64,000 bases of DNA from Rhodanobacteraceae bacterium (GTDB lineage: Bacteria > Pseudomonadota > Gammaproteobacteria > Xanthomonadales > SZUA-5). Position numbers and translations under genes: made by a program. Within the stretch, counting starts at the first letter, position 1. Every line of letters begins with the position of its first letter. The notes under the pieces are model-generated. The model searched no databases and was not told where the DNA came from. It saw only the letters and a program-made list of their open reading frames with translations. Of the stretch, positions 36,099 to 45,259 are shown piece after piece. The stretch spans positions 372,001-436,000 of the forward strand of contig JADJPR010000001.1 of the NCBI GenBank assembly GCA_016713135.1. Direction: 5' to 3'.

Positions 36099-37160
36099 AT
36101 GGACGCAATGGCGAAGCATTTTGTGGGGTGGTCGGGCGCGATCGGGATGCTGGCCCTGCTGGCGGCGTGCGGCGGGCAACCACAGGCCCCTGCAGGCGCG
36201 CAGGCGCAGAAACCGCAGCCGGTGCTGGTCCACACCGTCGCGGCGTCGGAGTGGGTCGACCGCATCCAGGCGCTGGGTACCGCGCGCGCCAACGAATCGG
36301 TGACGCTGACGGCGAAGACCGCCGAGACCGTTGCCCGCGTGAATTTCAGTGACGGCCAGCAGGTCGAGGCCGGCGCCGTGCTGGTCGAGATGACCGATCG
36401 CACCGAGGTGGCGCAGCTCAAGGAAGCCCAGGCGGCCTACTCCGAGGCGGAAAAGCAGTACGAACGCCTGCGCGGGCTGGTCAAGCAGGGAACGGTCACC
36501 CAGTCGCAGGTGGACCAGCAGCTGGCGGCGCGCGACTCTGCGCGGGCCCGCATGGAAGCCATCCGCGTGCGCCTGTCCGACCGCGTGGTGACCGCGCCCT
36601 TCGCCGGCGTGCTCGGCTTCCGCACGGTCAGCCCGGGCACCCTGGTGCAACCCGGCACGGTGATCACCACGCTGGACGACATCACCACCATCAAACTCGA
36701 TTTCTCGGTGCCCGAGACCTTCCTCGCCGCCCTCGCGCCGGGTCAGGCGATCGACGCGAAGAGCGCCGCCTACCCCGGGCAGGTGTTCAAGGGCGTGGTC
36801 ACCTCGCTCGATTCGCGCGTGGATCCGCTGACCCGCGCCATCGTGGTGCGCGCCCAGATCCCGAACCCGGAGCGTCTGCTCAAGCCCGGCATGCTGATGA
36901 GCGTGGAAGTGATCAACCGCCCGCGCAACTCGCTGTCGGTGCCGGAGGTCTCGCTGTCGGCGCTGCGCGAGCGCATGTTCGTCTACCGCGTCGACGCGCA
37001 GAACATCGCGCACGAGATCGAGGTGCGCATCGGCTCGCGCCGCACCGGCGAGGTCGAGATCGTCGAGGGCCTGGCCGCGGGCGATCGGGTGGTCACCGAT
37101 GGCCTGGTGCGCATGCGTGATGGCATCGCGGTGAACATCGTCGCGCCGACGGAGGGCTGA
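36099..37160 (+). CDS. RND efflux periplasmic adaptor (membrane fusion) lipoprotein
   Basis: A 353-residue HlyD/AcrA-type adaptor linking an inner-membrane RND pump to an outer-membrane channel. N-terminal signal with lipobox LLAACGG (Cys about residue 24). The lipoyl halves are at AKTAETVARVNFSDGQQVEA and RVVTAPFAGVLGFRTVSPGT, separated by a short coiled-coil hairpin (EAQAAYSEAEKQYERLRGLV). A beta-barrel (LDFSVPETFLAALAPGQ) and a membrane-proximal domain follow. TACACT at 36058-36063 could be its -10 box. It lies 4 bases before the pump gene, so they are one operon; no outer-membrane channel gene follows. Confidence 0.94.
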   Translation: MDAMAKHFVGWSGAIGMLALLAACGGQPQAPAGAQAQKPQPVLVHTVAASEWVDRIQALGTARANESVTLTAKTAETVARVNFSDGQQVEAGAVLVEMTDRTEVAQLKEAQAAYSEAEKQYERLRGLVKQGTVTQSQVDQQLAARDSARARMEAIRVRLSDRVVTAPFAGVLGFRTVSPGTLVQPGTVITTLDDITTIKLDFSVPETFLAALAPGQAIDAKSAAYPGQVFKGVVTSLDSRVDPLTRAIVVRAQIPNPERLLKPGMLMSVEVINRPRNSLSVPEVSLSALRERMFVYRVDAQNIAHEIEVRIGSRRTGEVEIVEGLAAGDRVVTDGLVRMRDGIAVNIVAPTEG

Positions 37161-37164
37161 GGCC

Positions 37165-40100
37165 ATGGTGCTGTCCGACCTCTCGATCCGCCGGCCGGTG
37201 CTGGCCATCGTCTCCAGCCTGCTGCTGATCGTCTGCGGCATCGCCGCCTTCCTCAACTTGCCGCTGCGCGAGCTGCCGGACGTGGATCCGCCGGTGGTTT
37301 CGGTCAGCACCACTTACCGCGGCGCGGCGGCTTCGATCGTCGAGTCGCGCATCACCCAGATCGTCGAGGACGCGATCAGCGGCATCGAGGGCATCGAGAC
37401 CATCCAGTCCTCGTCAGACAACGGGCGCTCCTCGGTCACCGTGCAGTTCGTGCTCGGGCGTGACCTGGAGGCCGCCACCAACGACGTGCGCGACGCGGTC
37501 AGCCGCGTGCTCGGCAATCTGCCGCAGGAGATCGATCCGCCGCAGGTTGCCAAGATCGACGCCGACGCGCAGCCGATCCTGTGGCTCAATTTCGCATCCG
37601 ACCGGATGGACGCGATGCAGCTCTCGGACTACGCCGAGCGCTACCTGGTCGACCGCCTGTCGACCATGCCGGGCGTCGCCAGCGTGATCGTCGGCGGGCG
37701 CCAGCGCTACGCGATGCGCGTCTGGCTGGATCGCGAGGCGCTCGCCGCGCGCGGGCTGACGGTGACCGATGTGGCTGCCGCGCTGCGGCGCGAGAACGTC
37801 GAACTGCCGGCCGGTGTGGTCGAGGCGGCGCAGCGCGATTTCAGCGTGCGCATCAACCGCAGCTACCGCAGCCCGGAACAGTTCGCCCAGTTGCCGATGG
37901 CCAAGGGCCGCGACGGTCATATCGTGCGCCTCGGCGAGGTCGCCAAGGTCGAACTCGGCTCGATGGACCGGCGCAACCTGTTCCGCGGCAACGGCAAGCA
38001 GCAGGTGGGCCTCGGCATCGTCAAGCAGTCCACCGCGAACACCGTGACCGTGGCCCAGGCGGTGCGCGCCGAGGCCGAGCGGATCCAGGGCAACCTGCCG
38101 GCCGGGATGCAGCTGGTCACGGCCTTCGATTCCTCGGTGTTCATCGACCGCTCGATCCACGAGGTCTGGTTCACGTTGACCATCACCGTCGCGCTGGTGA
38201 TTGGCGTGATCTACCTCTTCCTCGGCAGCTGGCGCGCGGCACTGATTCCGGCGGTGACCATCCCGGTGTGCGTGGTGGCCACCTTCATCGGCCTGTATGC
38301 CTTCGACTTCTCGATCAATTTGATCACGCTGCTGGCGCTGGTGCTGTGCATCGGCCTGGTGGTCGACGACGCCATCGTGGTGCTGGAGAACTGCCAGAGA
38401 CGCGTCGACCTCGGCGAGCCACCGCTGATTGCGGCGCAGCGCGGCACGCGCCAGGTGGCCTTCGCGGTGATCGCGACCACCGCGGTGCTGATCGCGGTGT
38501 TCCTGCCGATCGCCTTCCTGAAGGGCAACCTCGGCGTGCTCTTCCGCGAACTCGGCGTGGCACTGTCCACTTCGGTGGCGGTGTCCTCCTTCGTCGCGCT
38601 GTCGCTGTCGGCGATGCTGTGCAGCAAGCTGCTGGTCAAGAGCGACGGCCACCGTGGCCTGGCGCTGTGGGTGGACAACCGCTTCCGCGGCATCGAGGCC
38701 GGCTACCGGCGGATGCTCGAAGGCAGCGTCGGCCGCTCCGGGCTGCTCGGCGCGTTGGTGCTGGGCGCAGTGGCCGCCAGCGCCTGGCTGTACACCGCGA
38801 TTCCGAAGGAACTCACGCCGCCCGAGGACCAGGGCAATTTCTTCATCACGGTGAACGGACCCGAGGGGGCGGGCTTCGACTACACCGTCGAGCAGGCGCT
38901 CAAGATCGAGGCGCCGCTGATGCAGCTGATCGACGAGGGCGTGGCCTCGCGCGTGCTGGTGCGCGCGCCGCGCGGCATGGGCGGCGCCACCAGCGAGGAC
39001 ATGCATACGGCGATGGCGATCCTGTTCCTGGCGCCCTGGGGCGAGCGCCCGCCGGCCTTCGAGATCCAGCGCCGGTTGCAGGCGAAGATGGACGAGATTC
39101 CCGGCGTGCGCGCGCAGGTGACCATGCGCACCGGGCTGGCGCGCGGCGGTGGCGGCAACCAGCCGGTGCAGTTCGTCATCGGCGGGCCGGATTACGCCAC
39201 CCTGGCGCAGTGGCAGGACAAGGTGCTGCGCCGTGCCGAGCAGTTGCCGGGGCTGATCGGTGTGGACAGCGACTACAAGGAAACCCGCCCGCAGTTGCGC
39301 GTGGTGGTCGACCGCCAGCGCGCCGCCGATCTTGGCGTCTCGGTGCAGGAAATCGGCAGCACCCTGGAGACCATGCTCGGCTCGCGCCGCGTGACCACTT
39401 TCGAGCGCGACGGCGAGGAGTACGACGTGATGCTCCAGGCCAGTCGCGAGGACCGCTCGGACCCGGCTGACCTCACCAACCTCTATGTGCGTTCGGACCG
39501 CAGCGGCGAGCTGATCCCGCTGGGCAACGTGGTGACCCTGCGCGAGATCGCCGACTCCGGCGAACTCGACCGCTTCAACCGGATCCGCTCGATCACGATC
39601 CAGGCGCGCCTGGCGCCAGGCTACTCGCTGGGTCAGGCATTGGCCGACCTCGAGCAGATCGCGCGCGAGGAGCTGCCGCCGACCGCGCAGATCGACTACC
39701 GCGGCGAATCGCGCGACTACCGCACCGCCGGCACCACCGTGCTGCTGACCTTCGCGATGGCCATGCTGGTGGTGTTCCTGGTGCTCGCGGCGCAGTTCGA
39801 GAGCTTCGTGCACCCCTTCGTGATCATGCTGACCGTGCCGCTCGCGGTGCTCGGCGCGCTGCTGGCGCTGTTCGGCTGGGGCCAGTTGGCGCCGCTGTTC
39901 GGCGGCACTGGCCTCGGCGCCACGCTCAACCTCTACAGCCAGGTCGGCATCGTGATCCTGATCGGCATCGCCACCAAGAACGGCATCCTGATCGTCGAAT
40001 TCGCCAACCAGTTGCGCGACCACGGGCGCAGCGTGCGCGAGGCGGTGATCGAGGCCTCGGTGCTGCGCCTGCGCCCGATCCTGATGACATCCATCGCCAC

Positions 40101-40317
40101 CGCGATCGGCGCGCTGCCGCTGGCGCTCGCTACCGGCGCCGGTTCCAACAGCCGCTTCACCATCGGCCTCGTCATCGTCGCCGGCGTGTCGCTGGCGACC
40201 CTGCTGACCCTGTTCGTCGTGCCGGCCTTCTACAAGCTGCTGGCCGGCTTCACCCGCAGCCCCGAAGCGCTGACGCGCGAGATCGAGGAGTTGGACAAGG
40301 CGACGCCGGTGGCGTAG
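37165..40317 (+). CDS. RND-family multidrug efflux pump inner-membrane subunit
   Basis: A 1050-residue proton-driven drug exporter of the HAE1/AcrB-MexB type, full length for the family. Twelve membrane helices with two large periplasmic loops; the first helix is RRPVLAIVSSLLLIVCGIAA. The proton-relay Asp pair lies in LCIGLVVDDAIVVLENCQRR in helix 4, and the helix 10 region is GIATKNGILIVEFANQLRDH. The segment ITQIVEDAISGIEGIETIQS is a typical porter-domain start. Co-transcribed with the adaptor 4 bases upstream; it must borrow a TolC-like channel from elsewhere. Followed by tandem GGGGCAC repeats and a strong palindrome. Confidence 0.96.
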   Translation: MVLSDLSIRRPVLAIVSSLLLIVCGIAAFLNLPLRELPDVDPPVVSVSTTYRGAAASIVESRITQIVEDAISGIEGIETIQSSSDNGRSSVTVQFVLGRDLEAATNDVRDAVSRVLGNLPQEIDPPQVAKIDADAQPILWLNFASDRMDAMQLSDYAERYLVDRLSTMPGVASVIVGGRQRYAMRVWLDREALAARGLTVTDVAAALRRENVELPAGVVEAAQRDFSVRINRSYRSPEQFAQLPMAKGRDGHIVRLGEVAKVELGSMDRRNLFRGNGKQQVGLGIVKQSTANTVTVAQAVRAEAERIQGNLPAGMQLVTAFDSSVFIDRSIHEVWFTLTITVALVIGVIYLFLGSWRAALIPAVTIPVCVVATFIGLYAFDFSINLITLLALVLCIGLVVDDAIVVLENCQRRVDLGEPPLIAAQRGTRQVAFAVIATTAVLIAVFLPIAFLKGNLGVLFRELGVALSTSVAVSSFVALSLSAMLCSKLLVKSDGHRGLALWVDNRFRGIEAGYRRMLEGSVGRSGLLGALVLGAVAASAWLYTAIPKELTPPEDQGNFFITVNGPEGAGFDYTVEQALKIEAPLMQLIDEGVASRVLVRAPRGMGGATSEDMHTAMAILFLAPWGERPPAFEIQRRLQAKMDEIPGVRAQVTMRTGLARGGGGNQPVQFVIGGPDYATLAQWQDKVLRRAEQLPGLIGVDSDYKETRPQLRVVVDRQRAADLGVSVQEIGSTLETMLGSRRVTTFERDGEEYDVMLQASREDRSDPADLTNLYVRSDRSGELIPLGNVVTLREIADSGELDRFNRIRSITIQARLAPGYSLGQALADLEQIAREELPPTAQIDYRGESRDYRTAGTTVLLTFAMAMLVVFLVLAAQFESFVHPFVIMLTVPLAVLGALLALFGWGQLAPLFGGTGLGATLNLYSQVGIVILIGIATKNGILIVEFANQLRDHGRSVREAVIEASVLRLRPILMTSIATAIGALPLALATGAGSNSRFTIGLVIVAGVSLATLLTLFVVPAFYKLLAGFTRSPEALTREIEELDKATPVA

Positions 40318-40322
40318 CAGCC

Positions 40323-40358
40323 GGGGCACGGGGCACGGGGCACGGGGCACGGGGCACG
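40323..40358. repeat. One-armed GGGGCAC heptamer array
   Basis: Five tandem GGGGCAC units followed by degenerate copies (GGCACGGAGCACGGGAGTC) right after the RND pump stop. No reverse-complement arm is visible before tmk, so this may be a half element of the two-armed family. Confidence 0.7.
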
Positions 40359-40402
40359 GCACGGAGCACGGGAGTCGGGACGCGGGAGTCGCGACGATGG
40401 TT

Positions 40403-40428
40403 CCCTCTCCCCGCGCGCGGGGAGAGGG
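40403..40428. terminator. Perfect 26-bp palindrome, possible terminator
   Basis: CCCTCTCCCCGCG followed by CGCGGGGAGAGGG is a perfect palindrome about 85 bases after the RND pump stop. The motif and its tail (GGTGGCGCCGCAGGCGACGGGTGAGGG) resemble dispersed palindromes common in GC-rich proteobacteria. There is no T-tract. Confidence 0.5.
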
Positions 40429-40520
40429 TGGCGCCGCAGGCGACGGGTGAGGGGCGGCCGTCCGGAGCGGGCTCCGACCGCCGCCTGCAGCCCACGTGCG
40501 GGTGGCGGGGACCGAGGCCG

Positions 40521-40526
40521 TAGAAT
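40521..40526 (+). promoter_or_regulatory. Probable -10 box of tmk
   Basis: TAGAAT in CCGTAGAATCCGCGCGATC, 25 bases before the tmk ATG and matching the TAGAATCGCGCG context in front of proS. No clear -35 box is seen. Confidence 0.4.
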
Positions 40527-40545
40527 CCGCGCGATCACGATCCCG

Positions 40546-41178
40546 ATGAAAGCCATGACCGACTCCCACCGCGGCCTGCTGGTCGTGCTCGAAGGCATCG
40601 ACGGTGCCGGCAAGTCCACCCAGATCCGGCGCCTGCAACTGCTGGCGCAGGCGCTCGGGTTTGAATGCGTGGCCAGCCGCGAGCCGACCTACGGCCAGTA
40701 CGGCAAGCGCCTGCGCGACAGCGCGGCCAGCGGTCGGCTGAGCCGCCACGAGGAGCACCAGCTGCTGCTGCTCGACCGCCGCGAACACCTCGACACCCTG
40801 GTGCTGCCGGCGCTCGCCCGCGGAGCTGTGGTGCTGCTCGACCGCTACTACTTCAGCAGCATCGCCTACCAGGCCGGCCCGGGTCTGTCGGCCGAGCAAA
40901 TCCGCGCCGACAACGAAGCCTTCGCGCCGCCGCCGGACCTTTTGCTGATCCTCGACCTGCCGGTCGACGTCGGCCTCGCACGCATCGGCGCGCGCGGCGA
41001 CCGACCGAATGCCTTCGAGGCCATCGCTACCCTGCAGCACTGCCGCGAGGTCTACCGCAGCTTCGCCGACGAGCCCTACGCGCGCCTGGTCGACGCCAGC
41101 GGCGACGCCGACCAGGTCACCGCGCAGGCCAGCGCGGCATTGGTGCGGGTGATGCTCGCGCGGGGAATCCTGGCTTGA
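40546..41178 (+). CDS. tmk: Thymidylate kinase
   Basis: Phosphorylates dTMP to dTDP for DNA synthesis. The 210-residue P-loop kinase shows EGIDGAGKST (residues 16-25), the DRYYFSSIAYQ motif that contacts the nucleotide, and LILDLPVDVGLARIGARGDR near the lid. The start at 40546 (MKAMTDSHRG) or the ATG at 40555 is likely; the upstream open frame has no homology. No good Shine-Dalgarno is visible, and TAGAAT lies only 25 bases upstream, so the leader is very short. A hairpin TGCCGAG-CAAG-CTCGGCA at 41189-41206 follows the stop. Confidence 0.92.
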   Translation: MKAMTDSHRGLLVVLEGIDGAGKSTQIRRLQLLAQALGFECVASREPTYGQYGKRLRDSAASGRLSRHEEHQLLLLDRREHLDTLVLPALARGAVVLLDRYYFSSIAYQAGPGLSAEQIRADNEAFAPPPDLLLILDLPVDVGLARIGARGDRPNAFEAIATLQHCREVYRSFADEPYARLVDASGDADQVTAQASAALVRVMLARGILA

Positions 41179-41188
41179 TGGCATCCGG

Positions 41189-41206
41189 TGCCGAGCAAGC
41201 TCGGCA
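41189..41206 (+). terminator. Short hairpin after tmk
   Basis: TGCCGAG-CAAG-CTCGGCA, a perfect 7-bp stem 10 bases after the tmk stop, without a T-tract. A weak or Rho-assisted terminator is possible. Confidence 0.35.
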
Positions 41207-41276
41207 TGGCAAGCGGGCTATCGCAGTTCCAAGCAAGCTTTGTCGGATTTACTCGTCGATCCGGGTTGCTGCAGGC

Positions 41277-41302
41277 CTGTGGGAGCGGCTTCAGCCGCGA
41301 TC
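41277..41302. repeat. REP element (GTGGGAGCGGCTTCAGCCGCGATC)
   Basis: CCTGTGGGAGCGGCTTCAGC followed by CGCGATC: a short palindrome GCGGCTTCAGCCGC with the GTGGGA head that typifies REP sequences of gammaproteobacteria. It lies between tmk and the convergent GST gene. Similar units sit inside the two-armed repeats at 50964, 54150 and 56422. Confidence 0.75.
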
Positions 41303-41412
41303 CTCTCCGCGGGCTACCAGAAACAGATCGCTGAAAGACGCAGCACCCAGCAGTGTTCCTCGCGGGTCGCTCTGCGGCCGAAATGGGCTTGGTGTCGGCC
41401 GCGAAGTCCGGT

Positions 41413-42045
41413 TCACGCCCACTCGCTCAGCCCTTCGCGCTCATACAGGGTCGTGAAGCTCGGCCTTGCCTTCATGCGTGCGGCGTATTCGCCGAGTGCC
41501 GGCCAGGTGTGACCGGGTTTGGGCATGTTGCGCGACCAGCGCATCAGCATGGTCGCGTAGAAATCGACGGCGCTGATCTTTTCGCCGCAGATGTACGGGC
41601 CGTTCGCGGCGAGGTGCGCGTCGAGGCGGTCGAACACCGCGGCGATGCGCGCGCCGGCGAGCGCCTGGGTGGCGTCCTCGTGGCCTTCGCCGGCGCCCTC
41701 GGCGGGGTACCACCACAGGCGGAACGCGGGCTGCAGGGTATTCGCAAGCGTGACCGCCCACTGCAGGTAGGCGGCGCGCTCGCGCGTGCCGCGCGCGGGC
41801 TCCAGGCCCGCCTCCGGGTGGCGCTCGGCCAGCAGCAGCGTCAGCGCCGCGCACTCGATCACCGGGGAACCATCGACGATCAGCGTAGGCACCACGCCGG
41901 CCGGGTTGAGCTTCAGGTACTCGGCGGATTTCTGCTCCTTCGCGGCCAGGTCCAGCTTGACCAGTTCATGCGGCGCGCCGATTTCGATCAGCAGCCAGTG
42001 GACGACCAGGCTGGCTGCACCGGGGGCATAGTAGAGGGTGTACAT
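41413..42045 (-). CDS. Glutathione S-transferase family protein
   Basis: A 210-residue cytosolic GST, probably beta-like class. The N-terminal thioredoxin fold begins MYTLYYAPGAASLVVHWLLI and contains the glutathione-binding cis-Pro and SNAIL-like region (NPAGVVPTLIVDGSPVIECA). The C-terminal helical domain includes ICGEKISAVDFYATMLMRWS, the usual N-capping box. Substrate is unknown; it is not the zeta-class maleylacetoacetate isomerase one might expect near hmgA. The start at 42045 is preferred because the frame upstream runs through GTGAAAA repeats. Confidence 0.9.
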   Translation of the reverse strand: MYTLYYAPGAASLVVHWLLIEIGAPHELVKLDLAAKEQKSAEYLKLNPAGVVPTLIVDGSPVIECAALTLLLAERHPEAGLEPARGTRERAAYLQWAVTLANTLQPAFRLWWYPAEGAGEGHEDATQALAGARIAAVFDRLDAHLAANGPYICGEKISAVDFYATMLMRWSRNMPKPGHTWPALGEYAARMKARPSFTTLYEREGLSEWA

Positions 42046-42079
42046 GGGGCGGGTCCTTGCAGGGGAAGTTTGTGCGTGG

Positions 42080-42174
42080 GTGAAAAGTGAAAAGTGAAAA
42101 GTGAAAAGTGAAAAGTGAAAAGAAGAGCCGCCGCCCGGCTTCTCACCTTTCACTTTTCACATTTTACTTTTGAC
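42080..42174. repeat. Two-armed GTGAAAA heptamer repeat (trkH-GST gap)
   Basis: Left arm has six tandem GTGAAAA units (42080-42121). The right arm 42144-42174 (CACCTTTCACTTTTCACATT and onward) carries about four degenerate complements. Same unit as the element at 30051-30130, 12 kb away. It lies between the first trkH stop (42185) and the GST start. Confidence 0.88.
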
Positions 42175-42184
42175 TGCTCTCCCT

Positions 42185-43639
42185 TCACTCGCGCCACAGC
42201 GCCGGCGTCAGCAGCACCAGCACGGTGAACACTTCCAGGCGGCCGATGAGCATGGTCAGCGAGGAGATCACCAGGGCGGCGTCGTTCATGTCCTGGAAGT
42301 GCATGGCGACGCCGCCGAGGCCGGGGCCGAGGTTGGTGATGCAGGAGGCGGCGGCGGCGAAGGCGGTGAACAGGTCGACACCGGTTGCTGCGATCGCCAG
42401 TCCGGACACGATCAGGCTGACGAAGAACACGGTGACGAACGCGGCGACGGTGTTGATCATTTCGTCGGGGACGATGCTGTGGTTGAGTTTGACCGGGAAG
42501 CGCCCGTGCGGATGGACCAGTTTCATCAGTTCGCGCAGCGCGAGGCGGGCGACGATCTGCACCCGCACCAGCTTGATGCCGCCGGCGGTGGATCCGGCGC
42601 AGCCGCCAATGAAGGCGGCCAATACCACCAGCGCCGGCGCCATGCCCGGCCAGTGGGCGAATCCGCTGGTGGTGTAGCCGGTGGTGGTCAGGCCGGAGAC
42701 GACCTGGAAGGCCGCGTGGCGCAGGGTCTCGCCGCTGCTGGAGTAAACCCCGCGCAGCAGGAGTTCGAGGGCCACGACCAGTGACAGTACGACGGCGATG
42801 CGGATCATCAGGCGGAATTCGCCGTCGGCGGCATACACGCTGGCGCTGCCGCGGCGCCAGGCCACGTAGTGCAGCGCAAAACTGGCGCTGCCCAGCAACA
42901 TGAAGATGATCGCGACCACCTCGATCACCGGGTTGTCGAAGTAGCCCAGGCTGGCGTCGTAATTGGCGAAGCCGCTGGTCGCCACGGTGGTGAAGCCGTG
43001 GCAGACGGCGTCGAAAAAGCTCATGCCGCAGGCCCAGTAGGCGAGGATGCAGGCGATGTTCAGGCCGAGGTAGATGGTCCACAGCGCCGCCGCGGTCTCG
43101 CGGATGCGCGGGGTCAGCTTGGTGTCCTTGACCGGGCCGGTGATCTCGCCCTTGGTCAGTTGCATGCCGCCGACCCGCAGGGAAGGCAGCACCGCCACCG
43201 CAAGCACCACGATTCCCAGACCCCCGTAGAACTGCAGCATCGCGCGGTAAAGCAACACGCTGCGCGGCAGGTGGTCGAGCCCCAGGATGACCGTGGAGCC
43301 GGTGGTGGTCAGGCCGCTGACCACCTCGAACAGTGCGTCGAAGTAATCCAGGTAGGGCGGCGCCAGCATCAGCGGCAACGCCATCACCAGTGACATGATG
43401 GCCCACACGGCGCTGGTGACGAGGAAGCCGTCGCGCAGGCGCAGGTCCGCGCGCGAGCGGCGGGTCGGCAGGTACATCAGAAGGCCGACGCCGAACAGCA
43501 CCAGGAAACTCTCGAGAAAGGCCAGCGCCGCGCCGTCCTTGTCCCACAGGCTCAGGCCCAGCGAAGGCAGCACCAGCAGCGCGGACAGCAACTGCACGTG
43601 GCCGATGGCGCGGATGATCGGCCCGGTGCGCGAGCTCAT
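42185..43639 (-). CDS. trkH: Trk potassium uptake membrane subunit TrkH (copy nearer GST)
   Basis: Potassium-translocating subunit of the Trk system, inner membrane, 484 residues as in the family. Four selectivity-filter-like loops are visible: SGLTTTGSTV, ATSGFANYD, GLTTTGYTTSG and SCITNLGPG, each with the conserved Gly. Ends MLIGRLEVFTVLVLLTPALW. The stop of the upstream, second trkH lies 2 bases from this start, so the two trkH genes form one transcription unit with trkA upstream across a repeat element. TrkA gates this channel with NAD(H). Confidence 0.94.
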   Translation of the reverse strand: MSSRTGPIIRAIGHVQLLSALLVLPSLGLSLWDKDGAALAFLESFLVLFGVGLLMYLPTRRSRADLRLRDGFLVTSAVWAIMSLVMALPLMLAPPYLDYFDALFEVVSGLTTTGSTVILGLDHLPRSVLLYRAMLQFYGGLGIVVLAVAVLPSLRVGGMQLTKGEITGPVKDTKLTPRIRETAAALWTIYLGLNIACILAYWACGMSFFDAVCHGFTTVATSGFANYDASLGYFDNPVIEVVAIIFMLLGSASFALHYVAWRRGSASVYAADGEFRLMIRIAVVLSLVVALELLLRGVYSSSGETLRHAAFQVVSGLTTTGYTTSGFAHWPGMAPALVVLAAFIGGCAGSTAGGIKLVRVQIVARLALRELMKLVHPHGRFPVKLNHSIVPDEMINTVAAFVTVFFVSLIVSGLAIAATGVDLFTAFAAAASCITNLGPGLGGVAMHFQDMNDAALVISSLTMLIGRLEVFTVLVLLTPALWRE

Positions 43640-43640
43640 C

Positions 43641-45132
43641 TCACTCGCGCCAGAAGGCCGGCGTCAGCAGTACCAGCACGGTGAACACTTCCAGGCGCCC
43701 CAGCAGCATCGCGAGCGAACACAGCCAGATGGCGGTGTCGCTGAGATCGCGCACCGTGGACGTGGCCAGGCCAAGCGCCGGACCGACGTTATGCATGCTC
43801 GAGGCGACGATCGAGAACGCGGTGAGCAGGTCCACGCCAGTCGCGGCGACCGCGAGCGACAGCAGCGCGTAGCACAGCACGTAGACCGTCACGAAGCCGG
43901 CGATCGCCGCGAGGATCGGCTCGCCGATCACCTGGTCGCCCACCTTGACCACGAACTGGCCGCGCGGATGGATCACGCGCATCAGCTCGCGCCAGGCGAG
44001 GCGGCCGATGATCATCACCCGGATGGTCTTGAGCCCTCCGGCGGTGGAGCCCGCGCAGGCGCCAAGGAAGGTGATGAGGATGATGAAGGCGGGGACGAAG
44101 CCAGGCCAGTGCGCGAATCCGGTGGTGGTGAATCCGGTTGAGGTGAACATCGATATCACGTGGAAAGCCGCGTGGCGCAGGTGTTCCAGCAGCGAGCCGT
44201 AGACCTGCGCGGAAAAAATCCCGGCGGTCACGATCAGGGTGCAGATGCCGATGATCCAGAGGAAGGCGCGGAATTCCGGATCCTGTCCGTAAACCGTGAA
44301 GCTGCCGCGATTCCACGCCAGGAAGTGCAGCGCGAAATTGGTTGCGCCGAGGATCATGAACACCATCGCGATGGCTTCGATCAGCGGGCTGTCGAAGGCG
44401 GCAATGCTCGCGTCATAGTTGGCGAAGCCGCCGGTGGAAATGGTCGCGAAGGAATGGGTGATGGCGTCGAACCAGTTCATTCCGGCGAGCCAGTAGGCCA
44501 AGGCGCAGAGCACGTTGAGACCGCAATAGATCAGCCACAGCGCCGCCGCGGTCTGGCGAATGCGCGGCGTCAGCTTGGAATCCTTGTTCGGCCCGCTGGT
44601 TTCGCCCTTTGGTCAGCTGCGCGCCGCCGATGCGCAGCGTCGGCAGGATCGCCACCGCCAGCACCACGATGCCCATGCCGCCGAGGAAATGCAGCGACTG
44701 GCGATACAGCAGCACACTGCGCGGCAGTTCATCGATGCCGACGATGGTGGTGGCCCCGGTAGTGGTCAGACCGGAGACGACTTCGAAGAAAGCATCCGCG
44801 AGGTCCAGGTGCGGCGGGCCCAGGATCAGCGGCAGCGGCGTCAGCAGTGCCGAGATCAGCCACACCGCAGTCGTCACCAGGAAGCCATCGCGCAGGCGCA
44901 GTTCCGCACGCTTGCCGCGGGTCATCAGGATCAGGCCGCCGCCGAGGCCCAGCATCAGCGCGAATACCTCGGTGAAGTACTTGGCGGTGTCGTCGCCGTC
45001 CCACCAGGCGAGCAGGATCGACGGCAGCAGAGTCAGCGCGACGATCAATTGCACATTGCCGATCGCGCGAAGCGCAGTGGCCAGGCGTGCGGCACTGGTG
45101 CCGCGGTAGTCGAGGCCGGTGGCGGCGGTCAT
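43641..45132 (-). pseudogene. trkH: TrkH potassium uptake protein, second copy, interrupted by a 1-base frameshift
   Basis: Paralogue of the adjacent trkH. The N-terminal part reads LRAIGNVQLIVALTLLPSIL through RIGGAQLTKG, then the frame breaks in the TTT run at 44608-44610 (AAA on the coding strand). With one base fewer it continues ETSGPNKDSKLTPRIRQTAA into the frame that ends at 43641. The neighbour has AAG GGC at this place. Filter loops SGLTTTGATT, STGGFANYDAS, TSTGFTTTGFAH and SSMHNVGPALG are all present, so the repaired product of about 496 residues would be complete. Start 45132 (MTAATGLDYRG) is a choice; MQIRRL further upstream is possible. Probably a sequence error. Confidence 0.85.
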
Positions 45133-45154
45133 GCGGAGCCTACGTATTTGCATC

Positions 45155-45253
45155 GAGGGCACGAGGGCACGAAGGCACGAGGGCCCGCCAAAGCCGATCG
45201 GCGCGAGCTCCGGCTCTGACGTGCCCTCTTGCCCTCATGCCCTCGTGCCCTCG
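45155..45253. repeat. Two-armed GAGGGCAC octamer repeat (trkA-trkH gap)
   Basis: Left arm 45155-45184 (GAGGGCACGAGGGCACGAAG and onward), right arm 45221-45253 (GTGCCCTCTTGCCCTCATGC and onward), spacer of 36 bases containing GGCGCGAGCTCCGG. Same unit as at 31316, 34298 and 46655. Confidence 0.88.
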
Positions 45254-45259
45254 CGGCGA

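Noticed and set aside
37414..41184. 1256-codon minus-strand frame opposite the RND pump and tmk
   Set aside because: Shadow of two well-recognised plus-strand genes; no recognisable domain.
41413..42045. GST considered as maleylacetoacetate isomerase completing the hmgA pathway
   Set aside because: It lacks the zeta-class SSCxWR-type motif at the N-terminus (reads YYAPGAASLVVHW) and lies 9 kb away on the other strand.
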